A DNA stretch of 64,000 bases, taken from the NCBI RefSeq assembly GCF_000023865.1, contig NC_013159.1:701001-765000 (forward strand), in the 5' to 3' direction. The DNA comes from Saccharomonospora viridis DSM 43017 (GTDB taxonomy: Bacteria > Actinomycetota > Actinomycetes > Mycobacteriales > Pseudonocardiaceae). A program made the position numbers and the translations under genes. The notes beneath the pieces were generated by a model that worked only from the letters and a program-made list of their open reading frames with translations, did not search any database and was not told where the DNA came from. Positions 26,186 to 35,194 of this stretch are shown piece after piece (position 1 is the stretch's first letter; the number at the start of each line of letters is the position of its first letter).

Positions 26186-27613
26186 TCACGGACTCCTCGG
26201 CCGTTGGTAGGCGATACGCGGCAGGTGGTAGGCGAGGTCCACGGCCGTCTCGGTGGCCTCGTCCTCGCTGAGCCGGTGTTCGGTGACGAGACGGGCCAGG
26301 TATCCCGCGTCGATCCGGCGGGCGAGGTCGTGTCGCGCCGGAATGGAGGCGAAGGCGCGCGTGTCGTCCACGAACCCCGAGGTGTTGTAGAAGCCGGCCG
26401 TCTCGGTCGCCAGTTCCCGGAAGCGCCGCATACCGTCCGGGCTGTCGAGGAACCACCACGGCGCCCCCAACCGCACCGAGGGATAGGCGCCGGCCAGCGG
26501 TGCCAGCTCGCGACTGTAGACGGTCTCGTCCACGGTGAACAGGACGATCCGGAAGTTCGGGTGGTGCCCGAACGCGTTGAGCAGGGGCCGAAGACCCCGG
26601 GTGAACTCGGCGGCCACCGGGATGTCGAAACCCCTGTCGGGACCGAAGGCCCGGTGGACGTCGTCGTGATGGTTGCGTAGCACTCCGGGATGGAGTTGCA
26701 TCACCAGGCCGTCCTCGCAGGCCATCTCCGCCATGACGAACAACATGTGCCCGGCGAACGCCCCGGCCTCCTCCGGCGTGACCTTCCCGTCGAGCGCGGC
26801 GGAGTAGATGCGGGCCGCCTCGGTGTCGTTAAGCGGTGTGGTGTCGGTGCCCAGATGGCCGTGGTCGGTGGCCAGCGCCCCGGCGCGGATGAACGCCTCC
26901 CGTTGCTTGCGGAGCGCGTCGAGGAAACCGGGATAGGCGGAGGTGTCGAAACCGGTGAGCTTGCCGAGTTCCTCGACGTGCTCGCGCCACCCCTCGCCGG
27001 TCACGTGGACGACGGCGTCGGGCCGGAACGTGGGAATCACCCGGTCCCCCAACCCGTCCTCGCGAAGCCGGGCGTGGTGCCGCAGGTCCGACGTAGCCGG
27101 GTCGGTGGTGGAGATGAGCTCGATGTTGAAACGGCGCAGCAGCGCTCGCGGTCGGAAGTCCGGATCGGACAGTGTGGCGGCCAGCTGATCGTAGATCTCG
27201 TCGGCGGTCTCCGCCGAGGGTTGGACGCGAACCCCGAAGACCTCCACGAGTTCGTGTTCCAACCAGTACCGGGACGGGGTCCCGCGGAACAGGTGCCAGT
27301 TGGAGCACAGCCGTCGCCAGATCGCTCGGGGATCGGACTCCACCGCGCCCCCGTCGCGTCTTGGAACGCCGAGGTCCTCCAGCGGTATCCCCTGGGAGAC
27401 CAGCATGCGCGTCACGTAGTGGTCGGGCACCACGAGCAGGTGGGCCGGGTCCGGGAACGGCAGGTCGTCGGCCAGGACCTCGGCCTCCACGTGGCCGTGC
27501 ATGCACACGAGCGGCAGTGAGCGCGTCGTGTCGTACAGGCGGCGCGCGACCTCGCGGGTGGCGGGGTCGGCGGGAAGAGCGCGATCGGGATGAAGAACGA
27601 GCGGTGTGGCCAT
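26186..27613 (-). CDS. uxaC: glucuronate (uronate) isomerase
   Basis: Amidohydrolase-superfamily enzyme turning D-glucuronate into D-fructuronate, and often galacturonate into tagaturonate. Length is 475 residues, as usual. The N-terminal metal motif appears as MHGHVEAEVLADDLPF near residue 40. PDHYVTRML, STTDPATSDLRHH near residue 190, FRPDAVV and the C-terminal FVDDTRAFASIPARHDLARR are also family landmarks. The ATG at 27613 follows GGAGGAA; a longer in-frame extension has no ribosome site. It is transcribed away from lacI, across two operator-like palindromes, and the secreted glucuronidase lies directly downstream. Confidence 0.93.
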   Translation of the reverse strand: MATPLVLHPDRALPADPATREVARRLYDTTRSLPLVCMHGHVEAEVLADDLPFPDPAHLLVVPDHYVTRMLVSQGIPLEDLGVPRRDGGAVESDPRAIWRRLCSNWHLFRGTPSRYWLEHELVEVFGVRVQPSAETADEIYDQLAATLSDPDFRPRALLRRFNIELISTTDPATSDLRHHARLREDGLGDRVIPTFRPDAVVHVTGEGWREHVEELGKLTGFDTSAYPGFLDALRKQREAFIRAGALATDHGHLGTDTTPLNDTEAARIYSAALDGKVTPEEAGAFAGHMLFVMAEMACEDGLVMQLHPGVLRNHHDDVHRAFGPDRGFDIPVAAEFTRGLRPLLNAFGHHPNFRIVLFTVDETVYSRELAPLAGAYPSVRLGAPWWFLDSPDGMRRFRELATETAGFYNTSGFVDDTRAFASIPARHDLARRIDAGYLARLVTEHRLSEDEATETAVDLAYHLPRIAYQRPRSP

Positions 27614-27644
27614 GTGCTGGTTTCCTCCGCGTCGGTGAAAGTGA

Positions 27645-27658
27645 TGCAAAGGTTTGCA
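27645..27658. promoter_or_regulatory. LacI-type operator O1, uxaC side
   Basis: TGCAAA and TTTGCA are exact complements around GG, 32 bases upstream of the uxaC ATG. Even-centred palindromes of this kind are typical of LacI-family sites. Confidence 0.7.
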
Positions 27659-27698
27659 CAAGGATTTCCGCCGAAGCAAGCGCCAACTTTCTTAGGTG

Positions 27699-27704
27699 TT
27701 GACA
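27699..27704 (+). promoter_or_regulatory. consensus -35 element TTGACA for lacI
   Basis: A perfect TTGACA sits seven bases before operator O2. The -10 element expected around 27722 is not recognisable, so promoter assignment is tentative. If real, the operator overlaps the spacer, as expected for autorepression. Confidence 0.4.
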
Positions 27705-27710
27705 AGTGGT

Positions 27711-27724
27711 TGCAAACGATTGCA
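27711..27724. promoter_or_regulatory. LacI-type operator O2, lacI side
   Basis: TGCAAACGATTGCA matches O1's arms with one mismatch. The centres of O1 and O2 are 66 bases apart, allowing looping or joint control of the divergent uxaC and lacI transcripts. Confidence 0.65.
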
Positions 27725-27782
27725 CGATGCGTCGGGCATGTGCGAGGAAGCACGTCCCTCACGGAAGGCGGGCGGGAACGCC

Positions 27783-28772
27783 ATGGCGGTGACGATTCGA
27801 GACGTGGCGAAGGCCGCGGGAGTGTCGGCCTCGACGGTGTCCCGTGCGTTGGCGGGGTCCGAGCTGGTCGATCCGCGTACCCGCGAGCACGTCCTGCGGG
27901 TGGCGGACGAACTCGGTTACGTGCCCAACCGAGCGGCTCGGGGTCTCATCACGGGCCGGACCGGCAATCTCGGCCTCATCCTGCCCGACCTGGCCAACCC
28001 CTTCTTCCCCGAGGTGGTCAAGGGAGTCCAGGCCCGCGCGCGGGAGGCCGACTACTCGGTGTTCCTCGCCGACACCGACGAGGACCCCACCGCGGAGTTG
28101 GGGTTGGTGCGCGCGCTGTCGAAGCAGGTGGACGGCATCATCCTGTGTTCGCCACGCATGAGCGTCGAGGACATGCGGGCCGCCGCCACCTGTTCGTGCG
28201 TCGTCGCCGTGAACCGGCGCGGCGCGCAGATCCCGGCGATCACGATCGACAACGTCGACGGGATGCGGCAGGCCGTGGCCCATCTCGCCGCGCTCGAACA
28301 TCGCAGGATCGGCTATGTCGCCGGTCCGCGTAGTAGCTGGTCGAACCGGGAGAGGGCACGGGGGATCCGGATGGCGGCCGAGGCGGAGGGCGTCGAACTC
28401 GTGGAGATCGGCAACGTGCCCCCGCGTTTCGAGGGCGGGGTCGCCGCGGCCGATCTCGTCGTCGCCGCGAAGGTCACCGCCGTGGTGGCTTACAACGACT
28501 TGGTCGCGATGGGACTGATAACCCGGCTCGCCTCTCGCGGAATCGAGGTTCCTCGGCAAATCAGTGTGGTCGGCATCGACGACATCCCGATGGCGGCCAT
28601 GTTCAACCCCGGTCTGACGACCGTGTCCGTTCCCAAAAAGCAGTGTGGTCGCGCGGCCGTCGAGTTGCTGTTGAAGCTGCTCAACGAGCCCGGAATCCGG
28701 ATGCCGCGCCGCGAGGTCCCGATGCAGTTGCTGGTTCGGGACACGACCACGGTCGCCCAACGAAGTCCGTAA
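27783..28772 (+). CDS. LacI family regulator of the hexuronate cluster
   Basis: 329-residue repressor. The helix-turn-helix reads VTIRDVAKAAGVSASTVSRAL with hinge VPNRAARGL near residues 45-60, followed by a periplasmic-binding-protein-like sensor domain (GLILPDLANPFFPEVVKGV, then VVGIDDIPMAAMFNPGLTTV). The ATG at 27783 gives the usual MAVTIRDVA start. It is divergent from uxaC and upstream of the importer-enzyme operon. The palindromes at 27645 and 27711 are the natural targets. A uronate or its pathway intermediate is the likely inducer, by context. Confidence 0.92.
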   Translation: MAVTIRDVAKAAGVSASTVSRALAGSELVDPRTREHVLRVADELGYVPNRAARGLITGRTGNLGLILPDLANPFFPEVVKGVQARAREADYSVFLADTDEDPTAELGLVRALSKQVDGIILCSPRMSVEDMRAAATCSCVVAVNRRGAQIPAITIDNVDGMRQAVAHLAALEHRRIGYVAGPRSSWSNRERARGIRMAAEAEGVELVEIGNVPPRFEGGVAAADLVVAAKVTAVVAYNDLVAMGLITRLASRGIEVPRQISVVGIDDIPMAAMFNPGLTTVSVPKKQCGRAAVELLLKLLNEPGIRMPRREVPMQLLVRDTTTVAQRSP

Positions 28773-28827
28773 TCGGAGTCCTCCCGCCGATCAAAGGCTG
28801 CTCGGCGTCACAGAAGGGATTCGACCG

Positions 28828-30028
28828 ATGCGCAGGAACGTCGTGGTGGGCGCACTCGCCGCCGCATTACTGGCCGCTTCGTGCAGTCCGCCCGAAAGCC
28901 CCGGGCCGCAGCGGGCGGCCGGGCCGATCCCGGACAAACCCGCGAAGCCCGTCACCCTCAACATCCTCGACGTGGCGGGGAATCTCCAGCTCACCCAGGG
29001 AATGATCGACCAGTTCGTGGCGGAACACCCGGACATCATCTCCGAGGTGACCTACAGCAGCGCGCCGGCTCCCGACCTGATCGGCAAGGTCAAATCGCAG
29101 CAGAACGCGGGCCGGGTCGACATCGGACTGGTACTGACCGGTGTGGACGGAATGTCGGCCGGTATCGAGCAGGGGCTGTGGGAGGAGGTCCTGCCCAAGC
29201 ACGCCGATCGGTTGCCGGGCATGAAGGACTACCTGGAACCGGCGGCCGAGATGCAGAAACTCGCCCAGGGATACGGGGTGACGGTGACGTACTACCCGTC
29301 CGGGCCGTTGATCGAGTACCTGCCCTCGCGGGTGCCGAACCCGCCGCGCACCGCGCAGGAGCTGCTCGACTACGCGAAGGCCCACCCCGGCAAGGTCGAG
29401 TACGCGCGTCCGTCGAACTCCGGTCCCGGCCGCACCTTCCTGATGGGGCTGCCGTACATCCTGGGGGACTCCGATCCCCGGGACCCGGTCCACGGTTGGG
29501 AGAAGACCTGGGACTATCTGGCGGAGCTGAACTCCTACATCGACCGTTATCCGTCGGGTACCACCCAGACCATGACGGATCTGGCCAACGGCACCGTCGA
29601 CATCGTCGTCACCACCACGGGGTGGGACATCAACCCCCCGGGCCCTGGGTACCGTGCCCGCCGAGGCGGAGATCGGGACCCTCGAGGGGTTCCACTGGGT
29701 CACCGACGCGCACTACGCGGTCATCCCGAAGGGCGCGACGGCCGACCAACAGGCTGCGGCATTGCAGCTCATCCAGTTCATGCTCACCAAGGAACAGCAG
29801 GCGAAGGCCTACGACGAGGGATATTTCTACCCGGGTCCGGCCGTGAAGGGCGTGGACATCTCGATGGCTCCCGAGTCGAGTCAGGAGGTCATCCGACGCT
29901 ACGGCAGGCCGGAGTACGACCAGCTGATCGCCGACCACCCGAAAGAAACGCCACTCGACGCCAAGACGATGGTCGCGGCCTTCGACCGTTGGGACCGCGA
30001 GATCGGTGGCGCGAAGGTGGACCAATGA
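28828..30028 (+). pseudogene. ABC sugar/uronate-binding lipoprotein, apparently frameshifted
   Basis: The substrate-binding component of the importer encoded next. The signal peptide and lipobox LLAASC are near residue 20, and a binding-protein domain begins KPVTLNILDVAGNLQLTQ. The frame is coherent to TTTGWDINP near 29637, then turns into nonsense. The frame two bases on reads RALGTVPAEAEIGTLEGFHW and continues through FMLTKEQQAKAYDEG to a normal stop at 30028. Removing one C from the CCCCCC run at 29634-29639 joins the halves into about 399 residues. The rest of the operon is intact, so sequencing error is as likely as true inactivation. Confidence 0.8.
29634..29639 (+). other. frameshift site (C6) in the binding-protein gene
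   Basis: Six consecutive Cs mark the point where coding moves from one frame to another. Five Cs would give the continuous sequence INPRALGTVPAE. Confidence 0.7.
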
Positions 30029-30078
30029 CATCGGGCGCCGAACGCGACGCCGGAACAGCGGGAGTGGAGGTTGCATGA
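30025..30078 (+). CDS. possible 17-residue coupling micro-ORF
   Basis: ATG 30025 overlaps the binding-protein stop, and TGA 30076-30078 overlaps the ATPase start, giving ATGA junctions at both ends. The peptide MTSGAERDAGTAGVEVA has no family. It could carry ribosomes across the gap to the ATPase gene, whose own site GGAGTGGAGG lies within it. Chance overlap is possible. Confidence 0.2.
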   Translation: MTSGAERDAGTAGVEVA

Positions 30079-31244
30079 CTGGGTCACCTCTCGGCGCCAC
30101 CGATGCGCCGGCGGAATCACGACGGTCCGGAACGTTCGAGACCCTGAGCCTTCGGGGAGTCGGACGCACCTTCGGCAAGACCGCGGCGCTTAAGGGGCTC
30201 GACCTGGAGATCCGGCGCGGCGAGTTCATCGCCCTGCTCGGTCCCTCGGGATGCGGCAAGTCGACCGCGTTGAACTGTCTTGCGGGGCTGCTGCCACTCA
30301 CCTCGGGCAGCATCTGGCAGGACGAGACCCGCATCGACGTGTTGCCACCCGAACGACGCGGGTTCGGCATGGTGTTCCAGAACTACGCGCTCTTCCCCCA
30401 CATGTCGGTGCGGAAGAACGTGGCCTTCGGGCTGACGATGCGACGGCTGCCGAAGGCGGAGACCGCTCGCCGGACCGAGGAGGCCATCCGCCTCGTGCGG
30501 CTGGAGGAACACGCCCACAAGCTCCCCGGGCAGTTGTCGGGTGGTCAGCAGCAGCGCGTGGCCATCGCCCGTGCCATCGTGCTCGAACCGTCTTTGGTGC
30601 TCATGGACGAACCACTGTCCAACTTGGATGCGAAACTGCGGCTGGAGATGCGCACGGAGATCCGCAGGCTGCACCAGAGCCTCGGACTCACCACCGTCTA
30701 CGTCACCCACGACCAGGAGGAGGCGTTGTCGCTGGCCGACCGCCTCGTGATCCTGCGGGCGGGCACCGTTCAGCAGATCGGGACCCCGGAGGAGCTGCAC
30801 AACCGGCCGGTGAACCAGCACGTGGCCGACTTCATGGGCTACCGCAACCTGATCCGCCTCACCGCGGGGGAACGCACCGACGACGGAATCCGGGTGACGG
30901 GTGAGGGACTGGACCTCGTGGGCACCCACCTCGACGACCTCACTCCCGGCGCCGCGGTGGTGGCCGCCGTGCGTCCCGAGGACGTCCGGCTGTTCGAGCC
31001 GGGAACCACCGGGGACAACCGCTTTCCGGCGATCGTCGAGGTGGTGGAGTACCAGGGTCGGGAACTGGCCGTCGAGGCACGCACGGAGTCGGGACTGCGG
31101 TGGCACCTGCGCACGAGCCACCGACTCGCCCCCGGAGACGCCGTCGTGCTCGGGGTGGCCGTGGAGCGGTTGCTGGTGTTCCGTGACGACACCGCGGAGG
31201 CGCCGAAGAACGTGTCGGTGGCATCGGAACGGGAGTCGGTGTGA
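30075..31244 (+). CDS. ABC transporter ATP-binding protein, sugar/polyamine type
   Basis: Cytoplasmic ATPase of the uronate importer, 389 residues. Motifs: Walker A GPSGCGKST near residue 60, Q-loop VFQNYALFPHM, signature LSGGQQQRVAIARA near residue 155, Walker B LVLMDEPLSNLD, and switch YVTHDQEEA. A C-terminal TOBE-like domain (VRPEDVRLF, then VVEYQGRELAV) is present, as in transporters for oligosaccharides or spermidine/iron types. GGAGTGGAGG at 30061-30070 supports the ATG. The stop overlaps the first permease start. Confidence 0.9.
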   Translation: MTGSPLGATDAPAESRRSGTFETLSLRGVGRTFGKTAALKGLDLEIRRGEFIALLGPSGCGKSTALNCLAGLLPLTSGSIWQDETRIDVLPPERRGFGMVFQNYALFPHMSVRKNVAFGLTMRRLPKAETARRTEEAIRLVRLEEHAHKLPGQLSGGQQQRVAIARAIVLEPSLVLMDEPLSNLDAKLRLEMRTEIRRLHQSLGLTTVYVTHDQEEALSLADRLVILRAGTVQQIGTPEELHNRPVNQHVADFMGYRNLIRLTAGERTDDGIRVTGEGLDLVGTHLDDLTPGAAVVAAVRPEDVRLFEPGTTGDNRFPAIVEVVEYQGRELAVEARTESGLRWHLRTSHRLAPGDAVVLGVAVERLLVFRDDTAEAPKNVSVASERESV

Positions 31245-32182
31245 TGGCCGCGGCACCCGTCGCCACAGCGCCACCGGAGCGGGACCGGAAGGAGCCGGCG
31301 GGCCCGAGTCCGGCCCTGCGGCACCGACTCGCCGAACGCGGCATAGACAAGCAGCTGCTCCTGCTGCTGCCCGCCGTGGTGTTCATCGTGGGACTGTTCG
31401 TCTACCCGTTCTGCTACGGTCTGGGCCTGTCGTTCCAGCCGCAGAACGGTGGGGGCCCCTTCGCCGACTACGTGCGCTTCTTCTCCGACCCCTACCAGTT
31501 CAGCACCATCTGGAAGACCCTGGTGCTGGCGATCCCGGCCGCGTTGTTGAACGTGCTGGCCTCGGTGCCGATCGCCTACCGGATGCGGGGCCGGTTCCGT
31601 GGCAAGCGGCTGTTGATGACCGTGCTCGTCGTGCCGATCACGCTCGGCACGGTGCTCACGGCCGAGGGGCTGTTGAACTTCCTCGGGCCGTCCGGGTGGC
31701 TCAACCGGGCGCTCGAGGCGATCGGGTTGGTCGACGAACCGCTCCGGCTCATCAACAACTACTGGGGCGTCTTCTTCTCCCTGGTCATCACGGGATTCCC
31801 GTTCGCGTTCCTGCTCATCTCGTCGTATCTGTCGGGGATCGACCCCACCCTGGAGAAGGCGGCGGCGACCCTCGGTGCGGGCTGGTGGGACCGGTTCCGG
31901 CACATCACGCTGCCGCTGCTGGCACCCGGCTTGGCCACCACGTTCTGCCTCACGTTCGTGCTGGCCTTCAGCGTGTTCCCCTCGGCGATCCTGGTCGGTA
32001 ACCCGTCGGGGGAGACCAGGGTGATCTCGATCGCCGCCTACCAGGCCGCCTACGAGCAGTACGACTACCCGTACGCCTCCACCATCGCGATGATCATGGG
32101 TGTCGTCGAGCTGATCGTGGTGGGCGTGGTGTTGCTGTGGCGGTCCCGCCTCTACACCGGTTCGACGGGAGGGAAGGGATGA
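31241..32182 (+). CDS. ABC transporter permease 1
   Basis: Six-helix inner-membrane permease, 313 residues, with a 45-residue charged N-terminal tail before the first helix ([19 protein letters not shown]). The cytoplasmic coupling loop with the EAA motif is [23 protein letters not shown] near residue 205. The start is either GTG 31241, overlapping the ATPase stop, or ATG 31244. The second permease follows with an ATGA overlap, so both are made together. Confidence 0.88.
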   Translation: MMAAAPVATAPPERDRKEPAGPSPALRHRLAERGIDKQLLLLLPAVVFIVGLFVYPFCYGLGLSFQPQNGGGPFADYVRFFSDPYQFSTIWKTLVLAIPAALLNVLASVPIAYRMRGRFRGKRLLMTVLVVPITLGTVLTAEGLLNFLGPSGWLNRALEAIGLVDEPLRLINNYWGVFFSLVITGFPFAFLLISSYLSGIDPTLEKAAATLGAGWWDRFRHITLPLLAPGLATTFCLTFVLAFSVFPSAILVGNPSGETRVISIAAYQAAYEQYDYPYASTIAMIMGVVELIVVGVVLLWRSRLYTGSTGGKG

Positions 32183-33051
32183 CGATCCTGCAACCGACTC
32201 CCGACACCCGTCCCCGGCGGCGCAGGCTGGTGGCCAGCCCGGGAGCCTGGCTGGTCTGGGGCGGGGTGGTGTTCTTCCTCGTCGGCCTGCTCGGCGTGGT
32301 GGGCTCGGTGGTGGTGAACTCCTTCGGCACGCGCTGGTTCGACGCCTGGCTGCCGGAAGGGGTGACCACCCGCTGGTACACCCAGGCGTGGCAGGACTTC
32401 GGGCTGAGCGACCTGATCGTCGTGACCGTGCAGGTGGCGGTGGCCGTGGTGGTCCTGTCGCTGCTCATCGGTGTGCCCGCCGCCTACGTCCTGGCGCGCC
32501 GCGACTTCCCCGGCAAGAAACTGATCTACCTGGCGTTCCTGTTGCCGATCCTGATGCCGCCCATCACCTACGGCATCCCACTGGCCACCGTGCTCTACAA
32601 GTTCGGGTTCGCGGGCAACCTCTCCGGGGTCGTGCTGGCCAACCTGGTGCCGTCGGTGCCGTTCGTGATCATGACCATGACGCCGTTCATCGAACAGATC
32701 GACCCCTCGATCGAGCGGGCGGCGCGGATGTGCGGTGCGGGGCTGCGTGCGGTGTTCGTCCGGATCCTCGCCCCACTGTTGATCCCCGGCATCCTCGCTG
32801 CGGGCATCCTCGTGCTCGTGCGCACCGTCGGCATGTTCGAGCTGACGTTCCTCACGGCCGGCCCCGACTCGCAGACGCTCATCGTGGCGCTGTTCCACTC
32901 GATGTCGGCGGCGGGCATCCGTGCGCAGCAGTCCGTGGACGCGATGGCCGTCATCTACACCGCGATGATGCTGATCCTGCTTGTGATCGCCCTGCGCTTC
33001 GTCAACCCGACGCAGTTGGTGGCCCGTGTGAAGGAGGACCCCGAACCGTGA
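32179..33051 (+). CDS. ABC transporter permease 2
   Basis: Second permease, 290 residues, with six predicted helices starting [19 protein letters not shown]. The EAA loop is [23 protein letters not shown] near residue 185. ATG 32179 overlaps the stop of permease 1. Its own stop overlaps the ManD start, tying uptake to catabolism in one transcript. The family (2-TM-component importers with binding lipoprotein and TOBE ATPase) takes up sugars, sugar acids or polyamines; the neighbours favour a uronate or aldobiouronate. Confidence 0.88.
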   Translation: MTILQPTPDTRPRRRRLVASPGAWLVWGGVVFFLVGLLGVVGSVVVNSFGTRWFDAWLPEGVTTRWYTQAWQDFGLSDLIVVTVQVAVAVVVLSLLIGVPAAYVLARRDFPGKKLIYLAFLLPILMPPITYGIPLATVLYKFGFAGNLSGVVLANLVPSVPFVIMTMTPFIEQIDPSIERAARMCGAGLRAVFVRILAPLLIPGILAAGILVLVRTVGMFELTFLTAGPDSQTLIVALFHSMSAAGIRAQQSVDAMAVIYTAMMLILLVIALRFVNPTQLVARVKEDPEP

Positions 33052-34256
33052 AGATCACCGATGCCCGAGTCATCGTGACATGCCCGGGCCGCAACTTCGT
33101 CACCCTCAAGATCGAGACCGATGAGGGGCTGACCGGCGTCGGCGACGCCACGCTGAACGGTCGTGAGCTCGCCGTCGCGGCGTATTTGCGCGATCACGTC
33201 GTGCCCCTGCTGATCGGCCGCGACGCGCACCGTATCGAGGACACCTGGCAGTACCTGTACCAGGGCGCGTACTGGCGCCGCGGGCCGGTGACCATGAGCG
33301 CGATCGCGGCGGTGGACACCGCGTTGTGGGACATCAAGGGCAAGGCCGCGGGGCTGCCCGTGTACCAGCTGCTCGGCGGGCGAAGCCGCGAGGGCGTCAC
33401 CGTCTACGGCCACGCCAACGGCGAGACCGTCGACGAGGTGCTCGACGAGGTCGCCCGATACCTCGACCTCGGGTACCGGGCGGTGCGACTGCAGTGCGGG
33501 GTTCCCGGTCTGCCCTCCACCTACGGAGTGGGGGCCGACAAGATGTTCTACGAACCCGCGCGCGGCACGGTGCCGGAGGAGAACGTCTGGTCGACCGAGA
33601 AGTACCTGTCGTTCGTACCCAAGCTGTTCGCCCGCGCCCGCGAGGAGTTCGGCCCCGAGCTGCGCCTGCTGCACGACGTGCACCACCGGCTCACCCCCAT
33701 CGAGGCCGCCAGGCTCGGCCGCAGTCTGGAGCCGTACGGGCTGTACTGGTTGGAGGATCCCGTGCCCGCCGACCTGCAGGAGGGGTTCCGACTCATCCGC
33801 GAGCACACCACGACCCCCATCGCGGTGGGCGAGGTGATCAATTCGATCTGGGACTGCGCCGACCTGATTCGCAACCAATTGATCGACTTCATCCGGTGCA
33901 CCGTCGTGCACGCGGGTGGGATCACCCACCTGCGGCGGATCTTCGATCTCGCGGCGTTGCACCACGTGCGTTCGGGCTCGCACGGTGCGACGGACCTGTC
34001 ACCGGTGTGCATGGCCGCTGCGTTGCACCTGGACGTGAGCATCCCCAACTTCGGGTTGCAGGAGTACATGCGGCACACCGAGGCCACCGACGAGGTGTTC
34101 CCGCACGGCTACCACTACGCCGACGGCTATCTGTTCCCCGGTGAGGAGCCGGGACTGGGCGTGGACATCGACGAGGAGGCCGCCGCCCGGTACCCGTACC
34201 GTCAGGCGTACCTGCCGGTGAACCGGCTGGAGGACGGGACGGTGCATCCTTGGTGA
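33048..34256 (+). CDS. manD: D-mannonate dehydratase, enolase superfamily (ManD)
   Basis: Dehydrates D-mannonate to 2-keto-3-deoxygluconate. This is the enolase-superfamily ManD, not the unrelated UxuA type. It has 402 residues, the expected length. Active-site landmarks: Arg/Tyr segment [13 protein letters not shown] near residue 75, HDVHHRLTP with the catalytic Asp-x-His near residue 210, metal ligands in LEDPVP and VGEVINS, and [10 protein letters not shown] near residue 313. The GTG start at 33048 is backed by AAGGAGGA at 33031-33038. ManD members vary between efficient mannonate dehydratases and slower gluconate-acting forms; the cluster supports the former. Confidence 0.92.
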   Translation: MKITDARVIVTCPGRNFVTLKIETDEGLTGVGDATLNGRELAVAAYLRDHVVPLLIGRDAHRIEDTWQYLYQGAYWRRGPVTMSAIAAVDTALWDIKGKAAGLPVYQLLGGRSREGVTVYGHANGETVDEVLDEVARYLDLGYRAVRLQCGVPGLPSTYGVGADKMFYEPARGTVPEENVWSTEKYLSFVPKLFARAREEFGPELRLLHDVHHRLTPIEAARLGRSLEPYGLYWLEDPVPADLQEGFRLIREHTTTPIAVGEVINSIWDCADLIRNQLIDFIRCTVVHAGGITHLRRIFDLAALHHVRSGSHGATDLSPVCMAAALHLDVSIPNFGLQEYMRHTEATDEVFPHGYHYADGYLFPGEEPGLGVDIDEEAAARYPYRQAYLPVNRLEDGTVHPW

Positions 34257-35194
34257 GCACGGTGAGTCCCGACGTCCTCGTGCTGGGGGAGCCGCTGGTC
34301 GAGGTGTCCGCGTCGGAGCCGTTCCGCGACGGCGCCACGGTGCGACTGGCGTTCTCCGGGGACGCACTCAACGCCGCCGCCGCGGCCGCCGCGGCCGGGG
34401 CCCACACGGCGCTGCTGGCTCGGGTGCCCGACGACGAACTCGGCGACGCCCTCGTGGCGCGGGTGACCGAACTCGGCATCGATACCGGAGCCGTGATCCG
34501 GGTGCCCGGCCAGCACGGCGTGTATTTCACCCACAGCGATCCCTCGGGGCGGCGGCAGTTCGCCTACGCCAGGTCGGGCAGCGCGGGTTCGACGCTGTGT
34601 CCGGACGACGTCGCCGCGGTCGTGGAGGACGCCGGTGTGGTGCTCGCCGGTGGGATCACCGCCGCGGTGTCCGAGAGCGCGGCCGCCGCCGTGCTGCATG
34701 CCGCCGAACGCGCGCGCCGGTTCGTCTACGACCCCAATTTCCGGCCACGCCTGACGAGTGCGGAGAATGCGGTCGCGACGCTGCGGCGAGTTGCTCCCCT
34801 GGCCGAGCTGGTCACCCCGTCGTGGCCCGAGGAGGCGCGGACGCTGTTGGGGCTGGCGGCCGACGCGACCCCGCACGCCGCCGTGGCCGCGGCTCGTGCG
34901 CTCGGTGCGGCGGCCGTCGCGCTGACCCGGGGCTCCGACGGCGTGCTCGTGGGGACGGCGGCCGAGGTCGTGGCCGTCCCGGCGGCGCCGCCGCCGCGGG
35001 TGGTGGACCAGACCGGAGCGGGAGACGTGTTCGCCGGCACCGTGGCCGCACGGTTGGCGCTCGGCGACGAGCTGCTCGACGCCGTGCGGCTCGGTACGGC
35101 AGCCGCCTCCCTGTCGGTGCAGGGCCGAGGTGGAACGGGATTCCTGCCCACACTGGCGCAGAGCCGGGCGGCGGTGGAGGAGACGCGGGCATGA
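34253..35194 (+). CDS. kdgK: PfkB-family 2-keto-3-deoxygluconate kinase
   Basis: Phosphorylates KDG to KDPG in the hexuronate route. The PfkB fold shows [12 protein letters not shown] at the N-terminus, a ligand region around [13 protein letters not shown], and the C-terminal signature [19 protein letters not shown] near residue 255 with the catalytic Asp. It has 313 residues. The start overlaps the ManD stop by GTGA. The family also covers fructokinases, so identity as KdgK leans on position between ManD and UxaA. KDPG aldolase is not encoded in the window. Confidence 0.85.
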   Translation: MSTVSPDVLVLGEPLVEVSASEPFRDGATVRLAFSGDALNAAAAAAAAGAHTALLARVPDDELGDALVARVTELGIDTGAVIRVPGQHGVYFTHSDPSGRRQFAYARSGSAGSTLCPDDVAAVVEDAGVVLAGGITAAVSESAAAAVLHAAERARRFVYDPNFRPRLTSAENAVATLRRVAPLAELVTPSWPEEARTLLGLAADATPHAAVAAARALGAAAVALTRGSDGVLVGTAAEVVAVPAAPPPRVVDQTGAGDVFAGTVAARLALGDELLDAVRLGTAAASLSVQGRGGTGFLPTLAQSRAAVEETRA

